NCBI RefSeq assembly: GCF_028750675.1
Contig: NZ_JAQQPZ010000013.1
Location: forward strand, 1-64,000
Direction: 5' to 3'
DNA: 64,000 bases
Source: Shewanella metallivivens
GTDB taxonomy: Bacteria > Pseudomonadota > Gammaproteobacteria > Enterobacterales > Shewanellaceae
Shown here: one piece after another, positions 32,669 to 41,265 of the stretch
How positions within the stretch are numbered: position 1 is the stretch's first letter
Layout of the letters: each line of letters opens with the position of its first letter
Notes under the pieces: generated by a model
Databases searched by the model: none
What the model saw: only the letters and a program-made list of their open reading frames with translations
Told to the model about the DNA's origin: nothing
Translations under genes and position numbers: made by a program

Positions 32669-32938
32669 ATGTTTAAACGCCAAGTGACTATATCAAATAA
32701 GTTAGGGTTACACGCGCGAGCCGCAACGAAACTCGCTATTCTGGCTGCAGATTTTGATGCAGAAATCACTCTTGTACAAGGTGAAAAACAAGCCAATGCA
32801 GCTAGTGTTCTCGGATTATTGATGCTTGAAAGCGGCATAGGAAAAATGATGACGGTGACCGCTAAAGGCCCCGATGCAGAGGCTGCCTTAGAAGCCGTAT
32901 GCAATCTAATTAACGCCAAGTTTGATGAGTGCTGCTGA
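32669..32938 (+). CDS. npr: Nitrogen PTS phosphocarrier NPr
   Basis: HPr-like carrier relaying phosphate from EI-Ntr to EIIA-Ntr. The 89-residue product has the active-site His15 in NKLGLHARAATKL, and ASVLGLLMLESGIGKMMTV where the regulatory serine region of HPr lies. The ATG at 32669 has GGAG nine bases upstream. A GTG six codons earlier in frame is less likely. Last gene of the rpoN cluster. No clear terminator follows. Confidence 0.93.
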   Translation: MFKRQVTISNKLGLHARAATKLAILAADFDAEITLVQGEKQANAASVLGLLMLESGIGKMMTVTAKGPDAEAALEAVCNLINAKFDECC

Positions 32939-33408
32939 TACAAACGCCCCCCTTGTTACCAGCACGATAGAGTTTGCATCGATACACAATACCAATGCTC
33001 GATAAACATCGTCATCACATTTGTGTCGATTAATACCATTTCCATTAATTATGTGATCAATCAGAGCCACTCAGACTGTCCAGTTTGAGGCGCATTGCAG
33101 AAATAAGAATGGGTATAATACCAATCCTTATTTTTGTCATTAAGCTGACTTTCAACTGCCATAAACCTTACTCATACTGCACTCATTCATTTCGGCGAAA
33201 CTAAGCAGCCACTCCCCAATTTAGTGCAATTGCACCAATTCAACAAAAGACCCAATTTATCAAAAAGTTTGCAAAAAACATAAATCATTGATAAATAATA
33301 ATTTAAAAAATATTTTAAAGTTGGCACACACTTTTCATATAGAGAAATATACCTACTAAGTAGTAGTTTGTTTTTTAAGCGGTCCATTGTCAGTTGTAGG
33401 AGATAGTG
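32939..33408. other. 470-bp intergenic stretch with repeat fragments
   Basis: No convincing gene. It holds an 85-bp candidate repeat (33041-33125) whose ends, ATACCATTTCCATTA and (complement) ATACCCATTCTTATT, are loosely inverted. It also holds a lone ACCAATCCTTATT sequence at 33119-33132 that matches the terminal repeat of the MITE family, so it may be a truncated copy. The last 150 bp are AT-rich and probably contain the promoter of the small gene at 33409. Confidence 0.4.
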
Positions 33409-33561
33409 ATGAGTAAAATGAACCTAGGTAATAACATCAAATCAGTAAATGTCATGGTGAACAAACTGGTTGAACAATACCGCCAGAACATTTTTTTCTT
33501 AGCACATCTGGGTTGCAGCCAGTGGGATGAAGTTGAATCTCGCTCAAGCAAATATAGATAA
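33409..33561 (+). CDS. Small 50-residue protein of unknown function
   Basis: Open frame with a good ribosome-binding site (AGGAGA, 7-base spacing) before the ATG. The product is MSKMNLGNNIKSVNVMVNKL, then VEQYRQNIFFLAHLGCSQWD, then a polar end. The central part is amphipathic with a single cysteine and tryptophan; there is no signal peptide or obvious transmembrane helix. I do not recognise the family. The stop is 19 bp before the ATG of the HTH gene at 33581 on the same strand, so the two look like a two-gene unit. Confidence 0.55.
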   Translation: MSKMNLGNNIKSVNVMVNKLVEQYRQNIFFLAHLGCSQWDEVESRSSKYR

Positions 33562-33580
33562 CTCATAAGGAATGAATGAC

Positions 33581-33832
33581 ATGACTATCTCAACTGCCAG
33601 GCACTATTCTATCGATTTTCAACATCAGGTGATTAACGAAGTAAAAGTACATAATCGCCTGTTATCAGATGTCGCTAAACAATATGGCATTTCTGCAAAG
33701 ACGGTTTACAAATGGGTAAAACAAAGCGATACCCGAAAAAGTGAAACCCGTGGAGAAATCGTGTCAGAAATAGCACATTTACAACAAAAAATTACTCAGT
33801 TAAGCCAGCAATTACAAGCAATGGCAAGTTAG
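33581..33832 (+). CDS. Orphan transposase-type HTH protein (IS3 OrfA-like)
   Basis: An 83-residue protein with an N-terminal helix-turn-helix (YSIDFQHQVINEV, LLSDVAKQYGISAKTVYKWV) of the HTH_Tnp_1 type, found in OrfA of IS3-family elements. A short C-terminal leucine-zipper-like coil follows (EIAHLQQKITQLSQQLQ). The ATG at 33581 has AAGGA nine bases upstream. An ATG at 33572 is too close to that site. No OrfB, catalytic DDE domain, slippery frameshift site or IS ends are seen, so this is either an IS remnant or a domesticated DNA-binding protein. The tandem repeat array starts within about 10 bp of its stop. Confidence 0.65.
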   Translation: MTISTARHYSIDFQHQVINEVKVHNRLLSDVAKQYGISAKTVYKWVKQSDTRKSETRGEIVSEIAHLQQKITQLSQQLQAMAS

Positions 33833-33840
33833 TAAGCGTT

Positions 33841-34967
33841 TTTGGCAAGGGTGTATGACCGTGTTTTCAGTGAGTTCCCCAGCAAACTGGCTACACAAGC
33901 AAATAGCAACAAAATCATACTAATAATAAGCGCACAAAATCTTACATCCTTGCCGTTTTATACACCGTTAACCATGGACAGGTTAACGTAACAGTTCAGG
34001 CGTTATTGGGTCCCCAGACTCTATATCCAATAACGTCACTTTTATTCGGCTGATAGGCGCAGTCAGTGTCACCACCTCAGTTATGGCAAGGATGTTTGAC
34101 CGTGTTTTAGCTAGTCCCCAGCACGCTAAAGCACAGTAACAAACGAATAAAAACAATAAGCGCAACGCATCTTGCATCCTTGCCGTTTTATACACCGTTA
34201 ACCATGGACAGGTTAACGTAACAGTTCAGGCGTTATTGGGTCCCCAGACTCTATATCCAATAACGTCACTTTTATTCGGTGGATAGACGCAGTCAGTGTC
34301 ACCACCTCAGTTATGGCAAGGATGTTTGACCGTGTTTTAGCTAGCCCCCAGCACGCTAAAGCACAGTAACAAACAAATAAAAACAATAAGCGCAACGCAT
34401 CTTGCATCCTTGCCGTTTTATACACCGTTAACCATGGACAGGTTAACGTAACAGTTCAGGCGTTATTGGGTCCCCAGACTCTATATCCAATAACGTCACT
34501 TTTATTCGGTGGATAGACGCAGTCAGTGTCACCACCTCAGTTATGGCAAGGATGTTTGACCGTGTTTTAGCTAGCCCCCAGCACGCTAAAGCACAGTAAC
34601 AAACGAATAAAAACAATAAGCGCAACGCATCTTGCATCCTTGCCGCTTTATACACCGTTAACCATGGACAGGTTAACGTAACAGTTCAGGCGTTATTGGG
34701 TCCCCAGACTCTATATCCAATAACGTCACTTTTATTCGGTGGATAGGCGCAGTCAGTGTCACCACCTCAGTTATGGCAAGGATGTTTGACCGTGTTTTAG
34801 CTAGCCCCCAGCACGCTAAAGCACAGTAACAAACGAATAAAAACAATAAGCGCAACGCATCTTGCATCCTTGCCGCTTTATACACCGTTAACCATGGACA
34901 GGTTAACGCAACAGTTCAGGCGTTATTGGGTCCCCAGACTCTATATCCAATAACGTCACTTTTATTC
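33841..34967. repeat. Tandem array of 230-bp repeats
   Basis: The unit repeats with an exact 230-bp period: phase starts at 33983, 34213, 34443 and 34673, plus a partial fifth copy 34903-34967. A clearly diverged part-copy occupies 33841-33982. The four full copies differ at only a handful of bases. Each unit holds three inverted repeats: CGTTAACC/GGTTAACG with a 7-base loop (33966-33988 in the first), GTTATTGG/CCAATAAC with a 17-base loop (34002-34034), and GGCAAGGATG/CATCCTTGCC about 80 bases apart (34085-34184). No spacers of unique sequence are present. The right edge breaks sharply at 34967. Confidence 0.95.
33983..34885 (-). other. Four near-identical 70-codon open frames, one per repeat unit
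   Basis: Leftward frames at 33983-34195, 34213-34425, 34443-34655 and 34673-34885. Each starts with GTG (or an internal ATG six codons later), has a hydrophobic stretch ALRLLFLFVCYCALACWGLA resembling a signal or membrane segment, and ends with VTLLDIESGDPITPELLR. Copies differ at three amino-acid positions (Thr/Ala near the start, and Pro/Ser and Ser/His in the middle). The diverged edge copy has an in-frame TAA at codon 8, and no clear ribosome-binding site is seen. The frames may be real small secreted or membrane peptides, or a by-product of the repeat. Confidence 0.3.
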
Positions 34968-35093
34968 TTGCCGTTGGCAGAATTGAGCTTAAGCGAATCA
35001 ATCCTCAAAGAAGGATACCCCGCTTAAGCAAGAAGGTATAAATAACCTCTGCGCAGGGTAGCGCTTAAAAATAATAATAAATGCAATGCAAAC
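34968..35093. other. Short gap between the repeat array and a terminator
   Basis: No gene seen. It contains two GCTTAAGC palindromes (34987-34994 and 35022-35029) 35 bp apart, then AT-rich sequence. Confidence 0.4.
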
Positions 35094-35128
35094 AAAAGCC
35101 CCAAAGCAAACTATGCTTTGGGGCTTTA
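35094..35128. terminator. Intrinsic terminator beyond the hybrid kinase gene
   Basis: Stem AAAGCCCCAAAGC / GCTTTGGGGCTTT with a 7-base loop, T-rich on both strands. It probably served the leftward kinase operon before the adjacent MITE inserted. Confidence 0.85.
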
Positions 35129-35131
35129 ACT

Positions 35132-35495
35132 TATACTAACCCTTATTAGAATGTGATCTATTTTAGGCTGCGTCGCGAGATCCAGTACAGTGAAGATAAC
35201 TGTAGTTATAGCCATCTAAATAAAAGGCATTTGAAACCGAAATGGGGCTTGTGACACCGCCCAGAAAGGTAATTTATCAGTGTGGTCTTCTGTGTTAGTC
35301 CACCTTAAAGTACGACTGCATGGATGCAGGAGGTAGAACAACGCAGGAGCAGTTGTCGACGACTGCATGGATGCAGGAGGTAGAAGTTGCCGAACGCACA
35401 TGTTCTCAAATAGGCTCTTAAAGGCTGCCGCAAATAGCGCACTGATAATGTTCAGTAAAAGAGTACATTCTATTGCGGATTGGCATTTTACTAAT
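35132..35495. mobile_element. MITE of about 364 bp, same family as the element at 14578-14829
   Basis: Terminal inverted repeats: left TATACTAACCCTTATTAG then AATGTGATCTATTTTAG; right (complement) AATGCCAATCCGCAATAG then AATGTACTCTTTTAC. The interior matches the first element in opposite orientation, but with about 100 bp extra holding two copies of a 26-bp sequence (35313-35338 and 35360-35385, beginning CGACTGCATGGATGCAGG). A 95-codon frame across it is treated as chance. It sits between the kinase stop codon and the terminator at 35094. Confidence 0.8.
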
Positions 35496-35502
35496 ACAAC
35501 CA

Positions 35503-38500
35503 TTAACTCAGCGATGAAACCTCTAGCTCGCTTTGCTCTAACCAGTACATGACTTTGTGTAAAAAAGCACCTTTATCAATAGGTTTAGAGATAAAGTCAT
35601 CCATTCCCACTTTCAAGCAAGCCTCACGGTCACCTTCCATGGCATCGGCGGTCATCGCAATAATGGTCACATCTGCCATCAGTTCTCCAGCCTCACCACG
35701 CCTAATTAGCTCAGTTGCCTTATAACCATCTAATACAGGCATTTGTCCATCCATTAACACCATATGTAACTGGTTTCTATGCTCAATATTGTTGAGAAAG
35801 GTAATCGCCTCCTGGCCATTATTGGCGGTATGAACTGTCACAGGTAACTCTTCTAATAATCCCTCAGCCACGATACGATTGATTTGGTTATCATCGACAA
35901 CCAGTACAGTGTATTTTTTATCGTTAGTTGCGCTTGCAAGACTCGCATTAGCCAGTTTCTCATCTGATGGAGCAGTGTTAACATTAATCGTCTTTGTATA
36001 TGCTTCAATAAGCTGCAGTGGCAATACGGGCGCAATCATGTGCTTACAAAGAGCATGTTCAGGTACAGCGACACCTAACTCATCTCGGTCCATTATTAAT
36101 AGTAATGTGCCATTTTCAGCTTGGTAGCGCATTAACCACTGTTGGGTTTCATTGACCACTAAGTGATTATCAATAATCACAGCATCAGGATAAGAAGAGT
36201 TTGGTTGCTCAGCCAACGCTTGATGCGTGTTAATCCTTACCACTTCTGCAGCCCATGATTCGCAATGCTTTTGCATGATATTTGCGGTTAAGAGGTCGTC
36301 AATAAATATCAGCACCAACTTATTTTTAAATGGATTATTAATCGGCTTTAGACTGGTATCGCGATTATATTTAGCAAAAATATTAAAGGTGAATGTGCTT
36401 CCTTGCTCAGGCACACTACTCACTCCAATATCACCACCTAATAACGTCACCAATTGTTTAGAAATAGACAAGCCCAAACCGGTACCACCAAAGTCACGAG
36501 TTATCGAACCATTGGCTTGGATAAATGGCTTAAAAAGCTTTTTTTGCTGTACTTGAGAAATACCAATGCCATTATCAGTAACCGAAAACTCCACATTAAT
36601 ATTATCCGACTCATCTGCTCGTGTACTGACCTTAACAATGACATAGCCTTCGGATGAAAACTTAATCGCATTACCAATCAAATTCACTAATACTTGTTTG
36701 ATTCGATAAGGGTCACTGATTAACTTACGGTGTGTTAGCTCGACACTATCAAGCAATAAAATAAGGCCTTTCTCTTCAGCCTTAATGGACATCATATTAA
36801 TGACACCACATACATTTTCGAGTAAATCGAATCCGTCTAACTCGACTTGTAAATTACCGGATTCAATTTTTGACAGATCCAACAGATCATTAATCAATAC
36901 CGTTAACGTCGCAATGCTATTTTTGGCCATCGCTAAATAACCCAGTTGCTTCTCTGATAGATACTCACGCTTAAGTAATTCAACCATTCCCCCGATCCCA
37001 TTTAACGGTGTGCGGATCTCATGGCTAATATTGGCAACAAACTCACTTTTTAATTGGTTTGCAGAAATCGCCTCAGTTGTTGCCGCTTCTAACTCTTGCG
37101 TGCGCTGAATAACCTGCTGCTCCAATGACTCATTCATTTGAAGGATTTTAGTCTCACTTCTTCGCGAGTCTGTCACATCACGAATAATGGCTGAAATACT
37201 GTTAATTTTTTTATTATTCATCGTGATAACAGGCGACAAATTAACAGACAACGTTTGGCTTTGAGTACCTTGAGAAGGTGACTCTATTGTCACAACAGTA
37301 TGCTCTTTAACATCAAAAACTGAATTGATTAAGGCTTTATCTAAGATTTTTTGCTCACCAATTTCATCAACAACGTCCAATAAATTAGTCTTTAGCGCTT
37401 CTTTTTCAGATAAACCAAATAAAAAGGTTGCAGACTCATTCCAACTCAAAATCATTCCATGGCGATCAATACTCACAATGGCATCAGAGGACCCTGCAAC
37501 GATCGCTTGATACAACGACTGATTGTCATAGAGCCCCATTATTTTATTAAGGTATTTTTGATACGTCAGTACAACGGCCACCAGCACTAAAAAAATTACC
37601 AGCATCAGTAACATCATCATGTTACGTTGCTGTACCCATAACGCATCAACAGCTTGAGCGGGAAGTAAACCAATGACGGTTAATTGCCGCTCTTCTTGTG
37701 TGGATAAAGAAAAAGATTTACCGATAGCCCAGAATGATTGCTCCCCCAAGTTCACTTGTTGGATATCACCATCTATGGGTAAGGGAGCTTGCTGTGTTTG
37801 TGATTGCCATGTTGAATCAGGGATATTTAAATCAAAGCCAAAACTGATGATTGGATTAGGTGCGGTAATAAAGTGCCCACTCGAATTTAAAATGGCTAAC
37901 TCAAACAATGAATGCTTAAAATCGCGTTGTAATTGATCTAATAAAAAGCTGGCATCAATGTTTACAATGACAAAGCCAAAAAAAACACCTTGACGATCAA
38001 ATAATGGTTTCGCGACTCTAAATGTTGGCCAAATTGGTGTTTCAATTACCCCATACTCTCGATTTAAACTAATGTCTGAAAAATAATCTTCATCAGGCTT
38101 TAGGTAAGAAATTTCAGAAAAATAGTCACTCGTGCCCTTCTCTTGTAACAAGCCATCAGGTACTACAACAATCTTGTCGTTACGGCGTTCTACCCTGACA
38201 ATCTCGCGACCATTATTTAAACGACTAATAAAGCGAATTTGACGTACTTCTGGATTGGTTTTAATAAAGGCACTGAACATGTCTTGCAGTCGCCCCTGCC
38301 ATTGCAGATAAGTTGTGGCATCAATAGGATCAAGGCCATTATTTTGCAGCGCACGGCTTAGGCCATTAACAGAAGGAGTGGCATGTAAAAACAACACTTT
38401 ATTGGCGTAACCCGTAAAAACCTTATTCATTTCTTGTGCCGCAGTGTCGCTCAATTGCACTAAGGTTTTTTTATTACTCTCAATAATATTTTGTTTGGCA

Positions 38501-38616
38501 AAACTAGAATAAACCAAGAAAAACAGTAAGCAGCAACATCCAATGGCAAAATAACCTAAATAAGACAAGGTATTATATCTGGCCTTATTATCACTAATAA
38601 ACCATTGGTTAATCAT
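35503..38616 (-). CDS. Membrane hybrid histidine kinase with two receiver domains
   Basis: Sensor kinase of 1037 residues. Order: transmembrane helix (about 17-38); periplasmic sensor of about 290 residues resembling a double-Cache domain (EYGVIETPIWPTFRVAKPLFD); second helix (MMMLLMLVIFLVLVAVVLT); PAS; HisKA with His532 (NISHEIRTPLNGIGG); HATPase (GNAIKFSSEG, VTDNGIGISQ, FGGTGLGLSI). Next is a degenerate receiver with Asp816 retained but the usual Lys replaced by Ala862 (MIAPV), then a canonical receiver with Asp956 (LMDGQMPVLDG). No HPt domain follows. The ATG at 38616 has AAGGG five bases upstream. It lies 14 bp after the REC-GGDEF-EAL gene, likely one operon. Confidence 0.9.
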   Translation of the reverse strand: MINQWFISDNKARYNTLSYLGYFAIGCCCLLFFLVYSSFAKQNIIESNKKTLVQLSDTAAQEMNKVFTGYANKVLFLHATPSVNGLSRALQNNGLDPIDATTYLQWQGRLQDMFSAFIKTNPEVRQIRFISRLNNGREIVRVERRNDKIVVVPDGLLQEKGTSDYFSEISYLKPDEDYFSDISLNREYGVIETPIWPTFRVAKPLFDRQGVFFGFVIVNIDASFLLDQLQRDFKHSLFELAILNSSGHFITAPNPIISFGFDLNIPDSTWQSQTQQAPLPIDGDIQQVNLGEQSFWAIGKSFSLSTQEERQLTVIGLLPAQAVDALWVQQRNMMMLLMLVIFLVLVAVVLTYQKYLNKIMGLYDNQSLYQAIVAGSSDAIVSIDRHGMILSWNESATFLFGLSEKEALKTNLLDVVDEIGEQKILDKALINSVFDVKEHTVVTIESPSQGTQSQTLSVNLSPVITMNNKKINSISAIIRDVTDSRRSETKILQMNESLEQQVIQRTQELEAATTEAISANQLKSEFVANISHEIRTPLNGIGGMVELLKREYLSEKQLGYLAMAKNSIATLTVLINDLLDLSKIESGNLQVELDGFDLLENVCGVINMMSIKAEEKGLILLLDSVELTHRKLISDPYRIKQVLVNLIGNAIKFSSEGYVIVKVSTRADESDNINVEFSVTDNGIGISQVQQKKLFKPFIQANGSITRDFGGTGLGLSISKQLVTLLGGDIGVSSVPEQGSTFTFNIFAKYNRDTSLKPINNPFKNKLVLIFIDDLLTANIMQKHCESWAAEVVRINTHQALAEQPNSSYPDAVIIDNHLVVNETQQWLMRYQAENGTLLLIMDRDELGVAVPEHALCKHMIAPVLPLQLIEAYTKTINVNTAPSDEKLANASLASATNDKKYTVLVVDDNQINRIVAEGLLEELPVTVHTANNGQEAITFLNNIEHRNQLHMVLMDGQMPVLDGYKATELIRRGEAGELMADVTIIAMTADAMEGDREACLKVGMDDFISKPIDKGAFLHKVMYWLEQSELEVSSLS

Positions 38617-38630
38617 ATTTACCCTTAAAC

Positions 38631-41093
38631 TCAATTAACCTTATGCTGTAAAATAAAGTCATTAAAATCGTTAGCACTGAGCGGTCGGCTAAACAAATAC
38701 CCTTGTCCCATTAAACAATCGAGCTCAAGCAATGCTTGACGCTGTGCTTCAGTTTCAACACCTTCGGCAATCAGCGATAAGCCCATAGATTGGCCAAGGG
38801 AAATAATAGTTTTGACGATTTCATAATCATGCTTGTTATTTAGCATATCCTTAACAAAGGACATGTCAATTTTCATCACATCGACATTAAACTTTTTCAA
38901 ATAAGCCAAACTAGAATAACCAGTACCAAAATCATCTATCGCAATTTTTATTCCTAACGACTTTAGCTGATACAGCCTAGTTTGCATTTCAGCCGCATCG
39001 ATCATCAACGCTGTTTCAGTGATTTCTAATTCAAGTAACTCTGCAGGCAATTGGTAATCATGAAGCGCTTTCTCAATAATGTTAGCAAAATGAGGGTCTG
39101 CAAATTGTGCCACAGCAACATTGACCGAAATAGGAATATTAAATCCCTTATCCAGCCAAGACTTTGCTTCTGCACATGCTTTGTATAACACCTGTTTACC
39201 CAGTCTGATGATTAAACCGGATTCTTCAGCTAAAGGAATAAACTCATTCGGTGAGATAAAGACGCCTTCACTATCAACGAGCCTGACAAGTGCCTCAGCA
39301 CCTACAATTTCATTGGTGGCTAAATTTATTTTGGGCTGGTAATGCACAAATAACTCATCATGACTAATGGCATTGCGCAAACACGTTTCCAGTTGATGGC
39401 GCTCACGTATTGAACTTTCCAAGTCATGAGAAAAAAAGCTAAAGCGATTACGCCCTTCTTGCTTAGCACGATACATCGCCACATCGGCATGACGCATCAA
39501 TTCTTCAGCATCTTTAGCATCGTTAGGAAAAACACTAATCCCGACACTGATCGATACACTAAATTTTTGGCCCGCTAAAATAAATGGCTCATGCATTGCT
39601 TCAACCAATTTCGCCGCAAGCACCGATGATGCTTCAACAGAATGTGCGTCACTCATTAAAATAACAAACTCATCGCCCCCCAACCTAGCTAAGGTGTATG
39701 ACGGTGGAATTAATGAACGAAGCCGCTGGGCCATTAAACAAATCATTTCATCGCCAAGTTGATGCCCAAGCGAATCATTTAAATATTTAAAATGGTCAAT
39801 ATCCACCAATAGCGCCGCAGCCTTATTGCCAAATGACTCAGCCGCTGAACAGGCAACACTTAATCGGTCTTGTAATAAAATACGGTTAGGCAAATCCGTC
39901 AATTGGTCATGATTTGCAAGGTGGCTCATTTTCATCGCCATAGCCATCGCTTCACTGACATCATGAAACACCATAATGGCACCAATGACTTCGCCATTTT
40001 CATTACGAATAGGTGCAGCCGAATCTTCAACAGCAAAAACTTGTCCGCCTCGAGCCGTTAATTGGCTATTTAACGCCATTGCAACAATACGCTGCTCCCT
40101 TAATGCAATATACAAAGGGTTGAGAAGCGTATGACGCGTATTAGAGTCACGTAATTGCATAACACTTTCAATTTTTTGATGCAAAGCATCTTTAATCCGC
40201 CAGCCCGTCATGCGCTCAGCAATGGGGTTCATAAAGGTGATTAACCCTCTGGTATCCGTTGCAATTACCGCATCGCCAATTGAGTTAAGCGTGACTCTTA
40301 GGCGTTCTTTTTCAGAATACAAAGCCTGTTTAGCATGCTTAACCTCCGACACATCCACAACCGTGACTAAGTAACCATCAACACCTGCCGATGATTTCAT
40401 TTTTGACTGAAAGACTTCGTAAAAGCTCATACCAAGCTGATTTTTGACCGTGACGATATATTTCAACGGTTCAGAAGTGGTTTGTTTTTGATGTCTAAGT
40501 ACGGCGGAGCTTAACTCTGCAGGAAAGATAGTCGAAATATGCTGACCATCAATATGACCGACCAATGTATCAAACCAAATCCCAGAGTAATCATTACTGA
40601 ATAAATTGTTGCCTGAAGAATCCCAATACGTAATCAACATCGGCACTTGATTCACTAATTGCTGTAGTTCTTCTTTCGCTTTAACAATAAGATGATTTTG
40701 CTGCCTGAATTTAAGTTGCGTATGCACACGCAAACAACAAATAGAAGCATTAAATGGTTTGGTAATAAAATCCACACCACCACTTTCGAGTGCCAAACGT
40801 TCAAACTCAGGTTCGGTATGACCTGTAATAAAAATAATGGGGATATCACTATAGCGAGGATCAGCTTTAAGGGCTCGGCAGACTTGCCAGCCATCCATAT
40901 CGGGCATTTCGATATCAAGCAAAATAACGTCTGGTTTAATTTTATCGACTAACGCTAATGCATTACTGCCTGATTCTGAAAAATATATATTGCCAAGAGG
41001 AGATAAAATATCTTCTAAAACAAATATATTTTGAATATCATCGTCAATAATCAATATACGATAAACGGTATTAGTTAAACCCGATAACAACAT
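38631..41093 (-). CDS. Response regulator with PAS, GGDEF and EAL domains
   Basis: Soluble c-di-GMP enzyme of 820 residues under receiver control. Order: receiver with phospho-acceptor Asp60 (VILLDIEMPDMDGW) and Lys in FITKPFNAS; PAS 1 (about 145-260); PAS 2 (about 270-390, TDTRGLITFMNPIAERMTGW); GGDEF with intact motif at about residues 472-476 (LARLGGDEFVIL); EAL with intact EAL at 600-602 (VGAEALVRLV). Downstream EAL motifs are present (ELEITETALM, AIDDFGTGYSSLAYL, KIDMSFV). Both active sites look intact, so synthesis and hydrolysis are possible; the dominant one cannot be told. GGAG lies nine bases before the ATG. Probable partner is the hybrid kinase just downstream. Confidence 0.93.
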   Translation of the reverse strand: MLLSGLTNTVYRILIIDDDIQNIFVLEDILSPLGNIYFSESGSNALALVDKIKPDVILLDIEMPDMDGWQVCRALKADPRYSDIPIIFITGHTEPEFERLALESGGVDFITKPFNASICCLRVHTQLKFRQQNHLIVKAKEELQQLVNQVPMLITYWDSSGNNLFSNDYSGIWFDTLVGHIDGQHISTIFPAELSSAVLRHQKQTTSEPLKYIVTVKNQLGMSFYEVFQSKMKSSAGVDGYLVTVVDVSEVKHAKQALYSEKERLRVTLNSIGDAVIATDTRGLITFMNPIAERMTGWRIKDALHQKIESVMQLRDSNTRHTLLNPLYIALREQRIVAMALNSQLTARGGQVFAVEDSAAPIRNENGEVIGAIMVFHDVSEAMAMAMKMSHLANHDQLTDLPNRILLQDRLSVACSAAESFGNKAAALLVDIDHFKYLNDSLGHQLGDEMICLMAQRLRSLIPPSYTLARLGGDEFVILMSDAHSVEASSVLAAKLVEAMHEPFILAGQKFSVSISVGISVFPNDAKDAEELMRHADVAMYRAKQEGRNRFSFFSHDLESSIRERHQLETCLRNAISHDELFVHYQPKINLATNEIVGAEALVRLVDSEGVFISPNEFIPLAEESGLIIRLGKQVLYKACAEAKSWLDKGFNIPISVNVAVAQFADPHFANIIEKALHDYQLPAELLELEITETALMIDAAEMQTRLYQLKSLGIKIAIDDFGTGYSSLAYLKKFNVDVMKIDMSFVKDMLNNKHDYEIVKTIISLGQSMGLSLIAEGVETEAQRQALLELDCLMGQGYLFSRPLSANDFNDFILQHKVN

Positions 41094-41265
41094 GATACGC
41101 TAACTCCATTTTCTTAAAAAACATCCATTTACACTGAATATTTGTCGCGGACTTTTTCACTTTACTGATTTTTACATTGTATGAATCAGTAAAAAACAGT
41201 TAGGTTAACTAAGTTTAGCTGTGTAAACACTTTTTTTATAGCGAAAGTTCATTACAGGTAGCAGA

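Noticed and set aside
33041..33125. Separate 85-bp MITE
   Set aside because: The inverted ends match only loosely (about 10 of 15); kept as a note in the intergenic entry.
33581..33832. Complete IS3 or IS911-type element
   Set aside because: No OrfB, no DDE motif and no inverted ends are found around the HTH gene.
33841..34967. Repeat array as a CRISPR array
   Set aside because: The unit is 230 bp, copies abut directly with no unique spacers, and no cas genes are present.
33841..34967. Repeat array as an integron cassette array with attC sites
   Set aside because: No integrase gene, no convincing paired attC core sites, and identical rather than varied cassettes.
35216..35503. 95-codon leftward frame
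   Set aside because: Lies inside the MITE and crosses its direct repeats; no ribosome-binding site or family resemblance.
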